Assembly (NCBI GenBank): GCA_041277045.1
Contig: JBGFSY010000004.1
Location: 372,001 to 436,000, forward strand
From: Reddybacter sp041277045
GTDB taxonomy: Bacteria > Pseudomonadota > Gammaproteobacteria > Pseudomonadales > Porticoccaceae
Reading direction: 5' to 3'
DNA length: 64,000 bases
Below the pieces are notes generated by a model, which saw only the letters and a program-made list of their open reading frames with translations, was not told the DNA's origin and made no database searches. The stretch's first letter is position 1. Every line of letters begins with the position of its first letter. The position numbers and the translations under genes were made by a program. This document shows, piece by piece, positions 18,754 to 28,660 of this stretch.

Positions 18754-19290
18754 CTATAAATTAAATTCTTCAGCTATCTGTTGGCACCAGTCGGCGATGC
18801 GCTGCTCACTGCGTTCAAACTCACTGTCTTCGTCCAGCGCTAGGCCGAGAAAGAATTTACCATCCGGGCTCAGCGCTTTTGATGCGCTAAAGCGATAACC
18901 CGCAACAGGGGTTTGCCCGATAGTTGTCGCGCCGAGGCTGTCGACTTTTGTCCAGAGGTAGCCGAGGGCATCCTGAAACCATTCGGGATAGCCCTCCTGG
19001 TCACCCAGGCCGTAGATGGCGACGGTTTTCCCGACCCAGTTTACTGCGTCGATACTGTCCCAGATATTCTCCCAGTCTTCTTGTAGCTCGCCGTAATCCC
19101 AGGTGGGTATGCCTAAAATAATGCGCTGATATTGCTCGGCGACAGCAATCGCTGTATCGGCGATATTGTAGAGATCAACCGGCTGCTTGATGCTGAGTAT
19201 GGCGGCAATTTTTTCAGCGGCGATTTCCGTATAGCAGGTGGACGAGCCGTAAAATAAAGCGATATTGCCACTCTGCTTTTGATTGCTCAT
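18754..19290 (-). CDS. fldB: flavodoxin FldB
   Basis: 178 residues from ATG 19290; ATG 19299 is also possible. Close to E. coli FldB throughout: ALFYGSSTCYTEIAAEKI (FMN phosphate loop), ILGIPTWDYGELQEDWE, YGLGDQEGYPEWFQDALG and FLGLALDE. It is a small FMN electron carrier. The gene follows trmL, starting within about 15 bases of the trmL stop, so the two are probably co-transcribed. GAGTGG lies before the second ATG. Confidence 0.93.
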   Translation of the reverse strand: MSNQKQSGNIALFYGSSTCYTEIAAEKIAAILSIKQPVDLYNIADTAIAVAEQYQRIILGIPTWDYGELQEDWENIWDSIDAVNWVGKTVAIYGLGDQEGYPEWFQDALGYLWTKVDSLGATTIGQTPVAGYRFSASKALSPDGKFFLGLALDEDSEFERSEQRIADWCQQIAEEFNL

Positions 19291-19304
19291 ACCACTCATG
19301 GGCA

Positions 19305-19814
19305 CTAGCTGCAGCCCTGAAAATCGAGCTGGCGCCACACTTCATAAACGATTACCGCCGCCGCATTCGATAGATTCATACTACGGCTGTCGGCCTGCAT
19401 CGGGATACGTAAGATATTCTCTTCGGGTAATGCCTTGAGAAAATCAGTGGATAGTCCCCGCGTCTCCGGACCAAAGACCAGAGTGTCGTCGGCTTCAAAG
19501 CGGGGTTGGCAGTGACTGTTTGAACCCTTGGTGCTAATGGCAAAAATGCGTGGCGGTTTTTGCTCGTCGAGGCTCTGATCCTCTAGTCCTTGATCTTCTA
19601 GCTCTTGATCCTCTAAGTAGAGCTGCCAGCTCTTATGGGTTTTGACGCGCTGCCATTCGCCGTAATCGAGCCCGGCACGGCGCAGCTTTTTATCGTCCAT
19701 GTCGAAGCCAAGGGGTTCAATCAGGTGGAGCTGGAATCCGGTATTGGCACAGAGGCGGATAATATTGCCGGTGTTGGGGGGGATTTCCGGTTCAAAAAGA
19801 ACAATGTTAGGCAT
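19305..19814 (-). CDS. trmL: tRNA (cytidine/uridine-34 2'-O)-methyltransferase TrmL
   Basis: 169 residues from ATG 19814 (MPNIVLFEPEIPPNTGN, the standard TrmL start). SPOUT-fold signatures are NTGNIIRLCANTG, LVFGPETRGLS and IPMQADSRSMNLSNAAAVIVYE. It methylates the ribose of the wobble base in tRNA-Leu species. A glutamate/glutamine insertion with three near-repeats of LEDQ sits mid-protein (about residues 82-97), explaining its slightly greater length than the 157-residue E. coli enzyme. Confidence 0.94.
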   Translation of the reverse strand: MPNIVLFEPEIPPNTGNIIRLCANTGFQLHLIEPLGFDMDDKKLRRAGLDYGEWQRVKTHKSWQLYLEDQELEDQGLEDQSLDEQKPPRIFAISTKGSNSHCQPRFEADDTLVFGPETRGLSTDFLKALPEENILRIPMQADSRSMNLSNAAAVIVYEVWRQLDFQGCS

Positions 19815-20003
19815 GGTGTTATGGCGTAGTAAAAACGCAATTTTCGCTTCATTCATGGGGCTATTACAAGCGCTGTGTTTTTGGCGTTTGTCTGATGCGC
19901 GATAGACGCTTGTACCTGACCAGACTGTGTGTAAAATCCCCCGTTGATGTGCGCCATGTCAGCTGACAACGGGTGCCCCCGCAATCCTATTAATGAGTAA
20001 TCG

Positions 20004-23000
20004 ATGCACCTTAAATGTATCAAGCTGGCAGGCTTTAAGTCTTTCGTCGACCCCACGACTGTTTCTTTCCCCAGTAAACTTTGTGCGGTGGTTGGCCCCA
20101 ATGGTTGCGGCAAATCCAACATTATCGATGCCGTGCGCTGGGTGATGGGCGAAAGCTCGGCCAAGCACTTGCGCGGCGAGTCGATGACTGATGTTATTTT
20201 CAATGGCTCCGGTGGCCGCAAGCCCGTGGGCCAGGCCTCGATAGAACTTGTTTTTGACAACAGCGACGGCACTCTCAGCGGTGAGTACGCCAGCTACAGT
20301 GAAGTGTCTGTGCGGCGCATGGTTTCCCGCGAGGGCCAGTCGAATTACTACCTGAATGGCAGTAAGTGTCGGCGTCGCGATGTCACCGATGTATTTCTTG
20401 GCACCGGCCTGGGGCCGCGCAGCTATTCGATTATCGAACAGGGCATGATCTCCAATCTGATCGAATCGAAACCTGAAGAGCTGCGGGTTTTTATTGAAGA
20501 GGCCGCCGGTATATCGAAGTACAAAGAGCGCCGTAAAGACACCGAAAGTCGTATCCGGCGCACCCGAGAAAACCTTGAGCGTCTCACTGATATTCGCGAA
20601 GAGCTGGGTCGCCAGCTGTCTCGCCTCGAGCGACAGGCTGAAGCGGCGGCAAAATACACCAGTCTGAAGAAAGAAGAGCGCTTACTGCGCGCCCAGTTAC
20701 AGGCCTTGCGCTGGCAGGATCTTGACCAGCAGGCGCAAATTAAGCGCGAAATTATTTCTGAGCAAAGCCTACAAATTGAAGCCTTTCTGGTCGACAGGGC
20801 GCATCAGGGGGCGGAGCTGGAAAAGTTTCGTCTCGAGCACAGCGAAAACAACGATAAGTTCAATAAAATTCAGAGCCGCTACTATGCAGCAGGCGCTGAA
20901 GTTGCACGTATTGAGCAGTCGATAAAACACGCCGAGGATAGAGCCCGCGAGCTGCGTGACGACCTCGAGCAAACCCGGCGCAATTTTGCCGAGTCGGAAC
21001 AGCATCTGCAATCCGATCAAAACAAGGCGACTGGCTGGCAGGCTGAATTGGCCGAGATAAGCCAGCAGTTGACAGCGATGCGTGAGGCGGAAGTACTTTC
21101 AGCCGAGGCCTTGAAACAGTCTGAGCAGGGTATGCAGGGCTGGCAGGCAGAGTGGGATGAATTTAACAAAACAGCTTCGACAGCCCAACGTGAAGTGGAA
21201 GTCCAGCAGTCGCGCATTCAGCATCTCGATATGTCCATCGACAAACTGGGGCAGCGCATTCAGCGTTTCAACAGTGAGCGTGCTAACCTTGAGCAAAGTG
21301 CTGAGGGCGAGGACATTGAGCTACTGGAAGCGAATATTGCCGAGTGCGGTGAAGAGCTGGCGGCCCACGATTGCCAAATCGAAGAAGTGCGTTATCAAAT
21401 AGAGCAGAGCCGTAGCGAAGGGGTGGGAATTGCCAATGCCCTGAGTAGTGCGCGTGAGCAAGTACAAACATTGAGCGGCCGGGCTGCATCGCTAGAAGCC
21501 CTACAACAGGCTTCGCTGGGTGAGGATGACAGCCAGCGCACCTGGCTGGAGAGCCATCAGTTGGGTTCGGCACCGCGTTTGGCGGATGATTTGAATGTCG
21601 ACAGCGGGTGGGAAACGGCCGTCGAAACAGTACTGGGCGATTTCTTGCAGGCGGTGTACGTCGAAAAAATTGAGGCCTATGCTGAATCCATTGCGGCAAT
21701 CAGTAGCGGTAGTGTGTTGTTACTTGACGGTGCTGTGGCTACAGGCGATGACGAAAGTGCTTCCGCCAATCAATTGCTGGCGAAAGTGAGTGGTGCTGAG
21801 CGGCGAGTGGAAGCTGTCTTGGCCGGTGTAATGACAGCTGATAGCCTTGATGACGCTTTGGCGCTACGTGCCAGCCTCGCGCCTCACCAATCAGTGATTA
21901 GCCAGGATGGATTGTGGTTTGGCCCCAACTGGGTGCGTGTCGCCCGCGATGTCGATGCCTCGGCGGGGGTGTTATTGCGCAAGCGTGATCTCGACGAAAC
22001 CACGCTTAAATTAGCCGCTCTGCGTGATGAGGTTGAAACCTTACTTGAACAACAGGAAAGCAAGCAGCAAGCCTTAAAGGCCAGTGAAGCGCAGCGTACC
22101 ACTCTCGATACGGGTAGAGACGTGCTACAGCAACAAAGCGCTCAGCTACAATCCAAATTAAATGTCACCAAAGAGCGCATTGGCCAAATCGCCCAGCAGA
22201 AAACCCGCATTGCTGAAGAGCTGGAAGAAGCGCGTATGCAGCTCGAGCAGGACAAAGAGCGACTGCGCGATTGTCGGCAGGTGCTGGAACTGGGCATAGA
22301 GTCGATGACCGGCGATAACCTGCGCCGCGAACAATTAACCACTCAGCGTGATCAGTTGCGTAAAACACTGGACGATGACCGGCAGAGAGCGCGTCACGAC
22401 CGTGACAAGGTGCACGAGCTGGCCATGCGTGAGCAGTCTGTGAGCACGCAGTTATCGTCGATCAAAGAGGGCATCGCCCGGCTTGAAGTGCAGGTCGATC
22501 GATTAAAGGAGCGTCAGCAAACCCTGTTGAGTAGCTCTGAGGGCGAGCAGGGGCCGGGGGATGAACTCAAACGAGATCTTGAGGCGCGTCTTGAGCAGCG
22601 TTTAATTGTTGAGAAAGAGCTGTCTGCTGTTCGGGTTCTTGTGCAGCAAGCCGAGCACAGCATGCGTGAGTGCGAAAAAGAACGCAGTCGTCTCGAAGCT
22701 GAGCTAGAGAAACAACGCAGTGCTCTCGAGCAGCAGCGTCTAACCACCCAGGAGCTTGAAACGCGGGCCAAAACCATTGCTGAGCAGGTGGCAGAGGCCG
22801 ATTATATATTGGCTGATGTGATTTCCGATCTGCCTGAGGGTGCCGATGAATCCGAGTGGGGGAGCCGTTTACAGCAGGTTGAAAACCGTGTGCAGCGCCT
22901 TGGGGCCATTAACCTGGCTGCAGTGGACGAATTTAAAATTGAGTCGGAACGAAAGACCTATCTCGATGCCCAAGACGGCGAACTTAATGAAGCCCTGGAG

Positions 23001-23510
23001 ACACTCGAGAGTGCCATCCGCAAAATTGATCGGGAGACGCGCACGCGCTTTCGGGAAACCTTCGATGCTATTAACCACTCTTTACAGGCGTTGTTTCCCA
23101 AGTTGTTCGGCGGTGGTCATGCCTATTTGGCTTTGACCGGCGATGATTTACTCGACACCGGTGTCACCATTATGGCGCAGCCACCGGGTAAGAAGAACTC
23201 CACCATTCACCTCTTGTCGGGGGGTGAAAAAGCACTCACGGCGATAGCCCTGGTGTTCTCCATCTTTAAGCTCAACCCAGCGCCCTTTTGTATGCTCGAC
23301 GAGGTGGATGCGCCCCTTGATGATGCTAACGTGGGGCGCTATGCGAGGATGGTTAAAGAGATGTCGGAAACGGTGCAGTTCATTTATATTACCCACAATA
23401 AGATTGCGATGGAGATGGCCCATCAGTTGATGGGGGTGACAATGAATGAGCCGGGTGTTTCTCGCCTCGTTTCTGTCGATGTTGACAAAGCCGTGGAGCT
23501 TGCACAATAA
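20004..23510 (+). CDS. smc: chromosome segregation protein SMC
   Basis: 1168 residues, full length. Walker A GPNGCGKSN lies at residues 31-39, long coiled coils flank a hinge region near residue 530-640 (WETAVETVLGDFLQAVYVE), the ABC signature LSGGEKA is near 1070 and Walker B CMLDEVDAPLD near 1094. SMC homodimers with ScpA/ScpB organise and segregate DNA; the Scp genes are not in this window. It is the first gene of the smc-zipA-ligA block known from Pseudomonas. The intact 3.5-kb frame argues for good base quality in this region. Confidence 0.97.
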   Translation: MHLKCIKLAGFKSFVDPTTVSFPSKLCAVVGPNGCGKSNIIDAVRWVMGESSAKHLRGESMTDVIFNGSGGRKPVGQASIELVFDNSDGTLSGEYASYSEVSVRRMVSREGQSNYYLNGSKCRRRDVTDVFLGTGLGPRSYSIIEQGMISNLIESKPEELRVFIEEAAGISKYKERRKDTESRIRRTRENLERLTDIREELGRQLSRLERQAEAAAKYTSLKKEERLLRAQLQALRWQDLDQQAQIKREIISEQSLQIEAFLVDRAHQGAELEKFRLEHSENNDKFNKIQSRYYAAGAEVARIEQSIKHAEDRARELRDDLEQTRRNFAESEQHLQSDQNKATGWQAELAEISQQLTAMREAEVLSAEALKQSEQGMQGWQAEWDEFNKTASTAQREVEVQQSRIQHLDMSIDKLGQRIQRFNSERANLEQSAEGEDIELLEANIAECGEELAAHDCQIEEVRYQIEQSRSEGVGIANALSSAREQVQTLSGRAASLEALQQASLGEDDSQRTWLESHQLGSAPRLADDLNVDSGWETAVETVLGDFLQAVYVEKIEAYAESIAAISSGSVLLLDGAVATGDDESASANQLLAKVSGAERRVEAVLAGVMTADSLDDALALRASLAPHQSVISQDGLWFGPNWVRVARDVDASAGVLLRKRDLDETTLKLAALRDEVETLLEQQESKQQALKASEAQRTTLDTGRDVLQQQSAQLQSKLNVTKERIGQIAQQKTRIAEELEEARMQLEQDKERLRDCRQVLELGIESMTGDNLRREQLTTQRDQLRKTLDDDRQRARHDRDKVHELAMREQSVSTQLSSIKEGIARLEVQVDRLKERQQTLLSSSEGEQGPGDELKRDLEARLEQRLIVEKELSAVRVLVQQAEHSMRECEKERSRLEAELEKQRSALEQQRLTTQELETRAKTIAEQVAEADYILADVISDLPEGADESEWGSRLQQVENRVQRLGAINLAAVDEFKIESERKTYLDAQDGELNEALETLESAIRKIDRETRTRFRETFDAINHSLQALFPKLFGGGHAYLALTGDDLLDTGVTIMAQPPGKKNSTIHLLSGGEKALTAIALVFSIFKLNPAPFCMLDEVDAPLDDANVGRYARMVKEMSETVQFIYITHNKIAMEMAHQLMGVTMNEPGVSRLVSVDVDKAVELAQ

Positions 23511-23611
23511 TAGTTAAAACAAGTACATAGCTATATTTTGTGAAGTAAATTAAATAATATTTTTTAAGCTTTTGCCCCTGGCATCAGCAAATTTGGAAAG
23601 GTTAAAATGCA

Positions 23612-24733
23612 ATGGAACTAGGCGGCCGCGAAATCCTCATCGCCCTTGGCGCTCTGTTGATAGTGGCTATTCTGCTGGATGGTTTTCGCCGCGTGCGCCG
23701 TGCGGGCGAGGGTAAGCTACGCGTCAAACGTCGCAAACAGCCCATTTTTGAAGGTGACGATCTTGATGAGTTCGGCAGTGAACTTCCCGGTGGTGGCGCA
23801 CGGGTTGTCGCTTTTCGCGACGAGGATAGTGCTGAGGAACTCAGCCAGAGTATCAAAGCCAACCGAGAACATGATGCCAGCAGGGTGACTGCACCGTTTC
23901 GTCAAGCTGAGCCCGTAGCACCGGGGTTTGAAAAAAATACTCCGCTCGCGGAATCTCCTGAATGGGAGGATGAAAGTGAGTTACTGGCCGCTGAGCCTGT
24001 GATGGATCAAATTATCGACACTGAACCCGATTCTGAGGAAGCCAGAAGGGAGAGCCAAATATCTTTGTTTGCAGAGGCGTCTGGCTCGAACGATCAAGAA
24101 GACGATTTTTGTGCAAGCGCCTTTGCGGCAGAAGATCGGGAACCTGTTGAGAGCATACCCACTAAGCCTGTTAAAAAGAGCCGTAAAAGCAGAGCGTCAA
24201 AAAAGAAAACCTCTCAGGACAATTCGCTAAAAAGCCGTCCGAGTAAAAACAAGGCAGCGCAGGAAAAATCGACAAGTGAATCTTTGGCACCTGATATTGC
24301 CGAGGATGATGTTGTTATTCTCCACTTGATGGCTGAACAAGGAGAGGTTTTTCAGGGGGATGAGCTACTCAAAACAGTTGTTAATAACGGTTTGCGCTAC
24401 GGCTCATTAAAAATCTTTCATCGTCATGTGCGGGAAGACGGCTCCGGTGATGTGCTGTTCAGTATGGCGAACTCGGTTAATCCCGGCACTTTTGAGCTAA
24501 ATTCAATGGGTAGCTTTTCAACACCGGGGGTGACTTTCATGATGGTGATGGAAGACAGTGAAGACCCCCTCGGCACCTTCGATTTGATGCTCGAGTGTAT
24601 TCACGGTGTCAATTCCACCATTGGTGGTGAGTTAAAAGATCAACAGCGCAGTGCCCTCAGTCAACAAACCGCCGAACACTATCGCCAGCGTATTATGGAT
24701 TTCAACCGTCGTCGTTTAGCGGCTGGCGTTTAG
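23612..24733 (+). CDS. zipA: cell division protein ZipA
   Basis: 373 residues. An N-terminal membrane anchor (REILIALGALLIVAILLDG) is followed by a basic patch (RRVRRAGEGKLRVKRRKQ), a long charged linker with Lys/Ser-rich stretches, and the C-terminal FtsZ-binding domain (VVILHLMAEQGEVFQGDEL, then MGSFSTPGVTFMMVME). ZipA tethers the FtsZ ring to the inner membrane. It follows smc by about 100 AT-rich bases. Confidence 0.95.
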   Translation: MELGGREILIALGALLIVAILLDGFRRVRRAGEGKLRVKRRKQPIFEGDDLDEFGSELPGGGARVVAFRDEDSAEELSQSIKANREHDASRVTAPFRQAEPVAPGFEKNTPLAESPEWEDESELLAAEPVMDQIIDTEPDSEEARRESQISLFAEASGSNDQEDDFCASAFAAEDREPVESIPTKPVKKSRKSRASKKKTSQDNSLKSRPSKNKAAQEKSTSESLAPDIAEDDVVILHLMAEQGEVFQGDELLKTVVNNGLRYGSLKIFHRHVREDGSGDVLFSMANSVNPGTFELNSMGSFSTPGVTFMMVMEDSEDPLGTFDLMLECIHGVNSTIGGELKDQQRSALSQQTAEHYRQRIMDFNRRRLAAGV

Positions 24734-24742
24734 CTCTCTTTT

Positions 24743-24762
24743 ACCGGGGTTTCTAGCCCCGG
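24743..24762 (+). other. small GC-rich hairpin between zipA and ligA
   Basis: CCGGGG and CCCCGG face each other across a short loop, 10 bases after the zipA stop. No T-run follows, so it is not a strong terminator; it may be an mRNA-processing or attenuating hairpin. Confidence 0.3.
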
Positions 24763-24790
24763 CTCTCAATTACGGGAAGCTCCCTGCAGG

Positions 24791-26833
24791 ATGAGTGACA
24801 AGCCTAATTTAGCCTTTGACCAGGCTGTTACAGAAGCCAGTGCATTGCGCGAACAGCTCAACAGTCATAACTATCGCTATTACAGTCTCGACGATCCGCT
24901 TATCTCTGATGGCGAATACGATCAGCTATTGCGCCGTTTGGAGAATATTGAAGAACTCTACCCCCAGTTGAGAAGCGCCGATTCGCCGACTCGGCGGGTT
25001 GGCTCTACGCCACTTTCAGTCTTTGCGTCGGTAGAGCACAAAGTGCCGATGCTGTCGCTGGCCAATGCCTTTGATGATAATGAGCTGCGGGATTTTGAGC
25101 GGCGTTTGCATTCGCGGCTCGACGACGACAGCGCCATTACATTCGTCTGCGAGCCCAAGCTTGATGGCGTGGCCGTTAGCTTGCTGTATCACGAGGGTGT
25201 GTTGGTACAAGGGGCAACCCGGGGCGATGGTTTCAGCGGTGAAAATATTACCGCTAATGTGCGCACCATTGCTTCAATTCCCCTGAAATTACAGGGTCAG
25301 GGTTTTCCCCCGCTGCTTGAAGTGAGGGGGGAGGTTTACCTGCCCCGTGCCGGTTTTGATGCCATTAATGCCGAGGCCCTGGCCAAAGATGAAAAGCCTT
25401 TCGTCAACCCCCGCAATGCAGCGGCGGGCAGTTTGCGCCAACTGGACTCGCGGATTACCGCAACGCGTCCCCTTGAGATGTGCGCCTACAGTCTGGGGCA
25501 GGCCGATGGCGGTGCGCTGCCCGACACCCATCTGGCCACTATGTTGCGCCTCAAAGAATGGGGCTTTCTCACCAATAGCCTGATGGAGGCGGTGGTCGGT
25601 ATCGAGGCCTGCATCAATTACTACCAGCGGCTTGCAGAGCTACGGCCCGGCCTGGCCTATGATATCGACGGCATTGTTTATAAGGTTGATCGTTTTCATT
25701 TGCAGCAGACTCTCGGCTTTGTTGCCCGAGCACCGCGCTGGGCGATAGCGCGTAAATTCCCGGCTGAAGAGGCAATCACTCGTCTGTTAGATGTCGAATT
25801 TCAGGTTGGCCGCACGGGCGCTATTACCCCCGTAGCCCGTCTCGAACCGGTATTTGTCGGCGGCGTAACGGTGAGTAATGCCACCCTGCACAATGAAGAT
25901 GAGATCACTCGCCTGGGTTTGCGTATCGGCAATCAGGTGGTGGTGCGGCGAGCGGGGGATGTGATTCCACAAATCGCTCGGGTGGTGACGAGTGAATCTG
26001 ACCGGGTTGATTTACGCACCATTGTGTTTCCGACAAGCTGTCCCGTTTGTGGCTCAGCCCTGCAGCGCAGTGATGAGCAGGCGGTGTTGCGCTGTACCGG
26101 TGGCCTTGTTTGCGCGGCCCAGCGTAAAGAGGCGATCAAACATTTCGCCTCTCGCAAGGCCCTGGATATCGACGGTCTGGGCGATAAAATAATCGATCAA
26201 TTGGTGGATGCAGAATTGATTCATACGGTTGCCGATCTCTTTAAGCTGAATGTAGAGCAGTTGGCGGGTTTGGCGCGGATGGCGAGTAAATCGGCGACTA
26301 ACCTGGTTGACGCCATCGCAGCCGCACGACAAACCACATTGCCTCGCTTGTTGTATGCGCTGGGCATTCGTGAGGTAGGGGAGACCACCGCAAAGGTGCT
26401 AGCGACCCACTTCGGCTCGCTGGAGAAATTAGAAGAAGCCGATGAAGAGGCTTTATTGGCAGTATCTGATGTCGGCCCCGTCGTTGCCGACTTTGTCACT
26501 CAGTTTTTAAGTAATCCTCATCATCTGGCTATTATTGCCAGCTTGCGCGAGGCGGGTGTCGAATGGCCAGATATTGAGGCCAGTGATGCTCAGGTTATGC
26601 CCCTAGTGGGGCAGGTGTGGGTGTTGACCGGCACACTGGCAGCGATGAGCCGCGGACAGGGCAAAGAACGGCTCGAAGCCCTGGGCGCGAAAGTGACGGG
26701 CAGTGTGTCTGCCAAAACGACTTGTCTGGTCGCTGGGGAAAGTGCCGGCTCGAAGCTAGAGAAAGCACGGTCACTCAATGTCACTGTAATAGACGAAGCT
26801 GAGTTTTTGGCGTTGTTGGCGAGTAAGCATTGA
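24791..26833 (+). CDS. ligA: NAD-dependent DNA ligase LigA
   Basis: 680 residues. The N-terminal Ia domain (YRYYSLDDPLISDGEYD) is followed by the adenylation domain with nucleophile Lys123 in CEPKLDGVAVSL, an OB fold, a zinc finger (CPVCGSAL... CTGGLVC), helix-hairpin-helix repeats and a C-terminal BRCT domain (VWVLTGTLAAMSRG). It seals nicks during replication and repair. Third gene of the smc-zipA-ligA block. Confidence 0.97.
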   Translation: MSDKPNLAFDQAVTEASALREQLNSHNYRYYSLDDPLISDGEYDQLLRRLENIEELYPQLRSADSPTRRVGSTPLSVFASVEHKVPMLSLANAFDDNELRDFERRLHSRLDDDSAITFVCEPKLDGVAVSLLYHEGVLVQGATRGDGFSGENITANVRTIASIPLKLQGQGFPPLLEVRGEVYLPRAGFDAINAEALAKDEKPFVNPRNAAAGSLRQLDSRITATRPLEMCAYSLGQADGGALPDTHLATMLRLKEWGFLTNSLMEAVVGIEACINYYQRLAELRPGLAYDIDGIVYKVDRFHLQQTLGFVARAPRWAIARKFPAEEAITRLLDVEFQVGRTGAITPVARLEPVFVGGVTVSNATLHNEDEITRLGLRIGNQVVVRRAGDVIPQIARVVTSESDRVDLRTIVFPTSCPVCGSALQRSDEQAVLRCTGGLVCAAQRKEAIKHFASRKALDIDGLGDKIIDQLVDAELIHTVADLFKLNVEQLAGLARMASKSATNLVDAIAAARQTTLPRLLYALGIREVGETTAKVLATHFGSLEKLEEADEEALLAVSDVGPVVADFVTQFLSNPHHLAIIASLREAGVEWPDIEASDAQVMPLVGQVWVLTGTLAAMSRGQGKERLEALGAKVTGSVSAKTTCLVAGESAGSKLEKARSLNVTVIDEAEFLALLASKH

Positions 26834-26947
26834 TGGGTTTTGAACGTACTGTGATTAGGCCTGTCGTTGCGTTTTGTAGTTTGCTTATCCCGTGTGGAAT
26901 ATAATGTGCGGCGCGTGTTTCGATTTTAAAGTTGCCTGGGGTTAGTC

Positions 26948-27367
26948 ATGCAAGAAGAGTCCGTTGTTTACGGTTGTATTAAAGATGCGGTATACCGGCC
27001 CGATGGCGTGGACCGTATCAAGGTGAATCGTGAGGCGATGGCCTCATTACCCAGTGCTGAAAGCTGGCCCCTGCTGAGTCGCGAGATGTTTGCCTCTTCT
27101 AGTCAGCTTGCCAGCGATATTAGCCAGCATACTGAAATCGTTCATTTTGGCGCGCCTTATCAGGGTATCGAATACGAGTGGCAAATGTGGATAGAGCAGT
27201 TTGAAGCACTGCTGCGCAAGATGTACTGGGTGAGTGCTTATGTGCATCTCGAGACGGAAATGTCGGGTGTGCATTCCTTTATATGGGAAAGTATTGAAGC
27301 CGAATATCACAGCCCGGGTAGTGATGATATTCAGCTGCGTTGTGAATGGGTGAAAGAAGCTATTTGA
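26948..27367 (+). CDS. conserved hypothetical protein downstream of ligA (139 aa)
   Basis: Function unknown. The protein is soluble, Trp- and Glu-rich, and lacks signal peptide or membrane segments. Its position directly after ligA corresponds to a conserved hypothetical gene in pseudomonads, which supports a real gene. I see no catalytic motif. Confidence 0.75.
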   Translation: MQEESVVYGCIKDAVYRPDGVDRIKVNREAMASLPSAESWPLLSREMFASSSQLASDISQHTEIVHFGAPYQGIEYEWQMWIEQFEALLRKMYWVSAYVHLETEMSGVHSFIWESIEAEYHSPGSDDIQLRCEWVKEAI

Positions 27368-27439
27368 GAGCAAGGTGAGCCAGCATTATTTAATTCGACT
27401 CGTTGAGCTTTCTTCGACTGCGATGGAAGCATAGCGTTT

Positions 27440-28660
27440 ATGCCCGGTGGCCAGCGGCTAAGTAGTTTTCAATATTACCTGGGTGGACTCGGCAGCAGTG
27501 CTGTGGCCATGGGCTTGCAAGTGGTTATCTTTCCCTGGCTGGTGGTTGGCGTGCTACACGAGCCAGCAGACCGCGTGGGACTGGCGCAAATGGCGGTGAT
27601 GTTGCCCAACTTGCTGCTTGTTTTGTTAGGCGGGGCACTCTCCGATAATCGCCACCTCGGCAGCTATCTTTTTCGGCTTTATCTACTTTATTTATTGCCC
27701 TTCGGCATGATGTTAATTGCGGTGAGTCAGGGCTTGCTAAGCTACGAGTTGTTGATTGTTTTTGGTGCCAGCTATGGTGTCATCACGGCCTTTGTTCAGC
27801 CAGCACGTGAAAGCCTATTATCCCAGGTTGCGAGTGAGGATTTACAGCGCTCGGTAGTGCGTACCACTCTGGTTCAATTTACGGCGCAAAGCCTGGGTTA
27901 TTTATCCGCTGGCCTGTTTGATCGCATAGGCTTAAGTGTTTTACTCGTTTTTCAGATGTTGATGTTTATCGCTGCGGGTTTGTTACTGCGCGCCAGTCAA
28001 CCGGCCGGGGAAGGCTTGAGCAAGGGGAGTCAGCATCAAAGTCAGAGCATTGTTGCTGGTTTGCAGGCAGTGTGGCATCACGCCCGACTACTGCCACTGA
28101 TGCTGTTAGTCGGCGCGACTGGTTTTCTCGGCTTTGGCGTCTATCTGGTAGCGATGCCCCTGATGACTCGAGAGGTTTACGGCCAGAGTGCAGTCTTTTA
28201 CGCCGGTTTACAGCTCAGTTTTACGGCGGGTGTTCTGCTCGCCAACGTTCTTTATTTACGCTGGCGTAGTGGTTTTCGCCAGCCCGGTAGAGTGTTGGTG
28301 ATCAGCCTATTTTCTCGAGGTTTGATTATGCTACTGATTGCCACTCATTTACCCGTTAGCCTGCTATTTCCGGCGGTACTGGTGTGGGGTATGTTCTCCG
28401 GTATATCGATTAGCCTGGGCCGCATGATGACCCACACCGAGGCACCGGAGGCCTATCGTTCGCGAGTGGTGTCAATTTACCAGTTAGCCTTTTTTGGTAC
28501 AGCGCCCATAGGTGCCTGGGTGACCGGACAGTTGATCAGTGCTCAGGGTGTGCTCGAAACCTTTGCTGGCCTCGGGGCAACAACTCTGTTGGTTGCGTCC
28601 CTCGGTGTTTTTACTCAGCTCTGGCGATCACCTGGCGGAAAGCCAGCAGAGCCGCAGTAA
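27440..28660 (+). CDS. MFS transporter
   Basis: 406 residues with about 12 hydrophobic segments, of the EntS/MFS_3-like exporter branch (QPARESLLSQVASEDLQ after the first half; a charged loop near residue 200). The substrate is unknown. Its last 50 bases overlap the 3' end of the convergent SpoU-type methyltransferase gene, so the C-terminal tail WRSPGGKPAEPQ is encoded opposite the other gene. Confidence 0.85.
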   Translation: MPGGQRLSSFQYYLGGLGSSAVAMGLQVVIFPWLVVGVLHEPADRVGLAQMAVMLPNLLLVLLGGALSDNRHLGSYLFRLYLLYLLPFGMMLIAVSQGLLSYELLIVFGASYGVITAFVQPARESLLSQVASEDLQRSVVRTTLVQFTAQSLGYLSAGLFDRIGLSVLLVFQMLMFIAAGLLLRASQPAGEGLSKGSQHQSQSIVAGLQAVWHHARLLPLMLLVGATGFLGFGVYLVAMPLMTREVYGQSAVFYAGLQLSFTAGVLLANVLYLRWRSGFRQPGRVLVISLFSRGLIMLLIATHLPVSLLFPAVLVWGMFSGISISLGRMMTHTEAPEAYRSRVVSIYQLAFFGTAPIGAWVTGQLISAQGVLETFAGLGATTLLVASLGVFTQLWRSPGGKPAEPQ

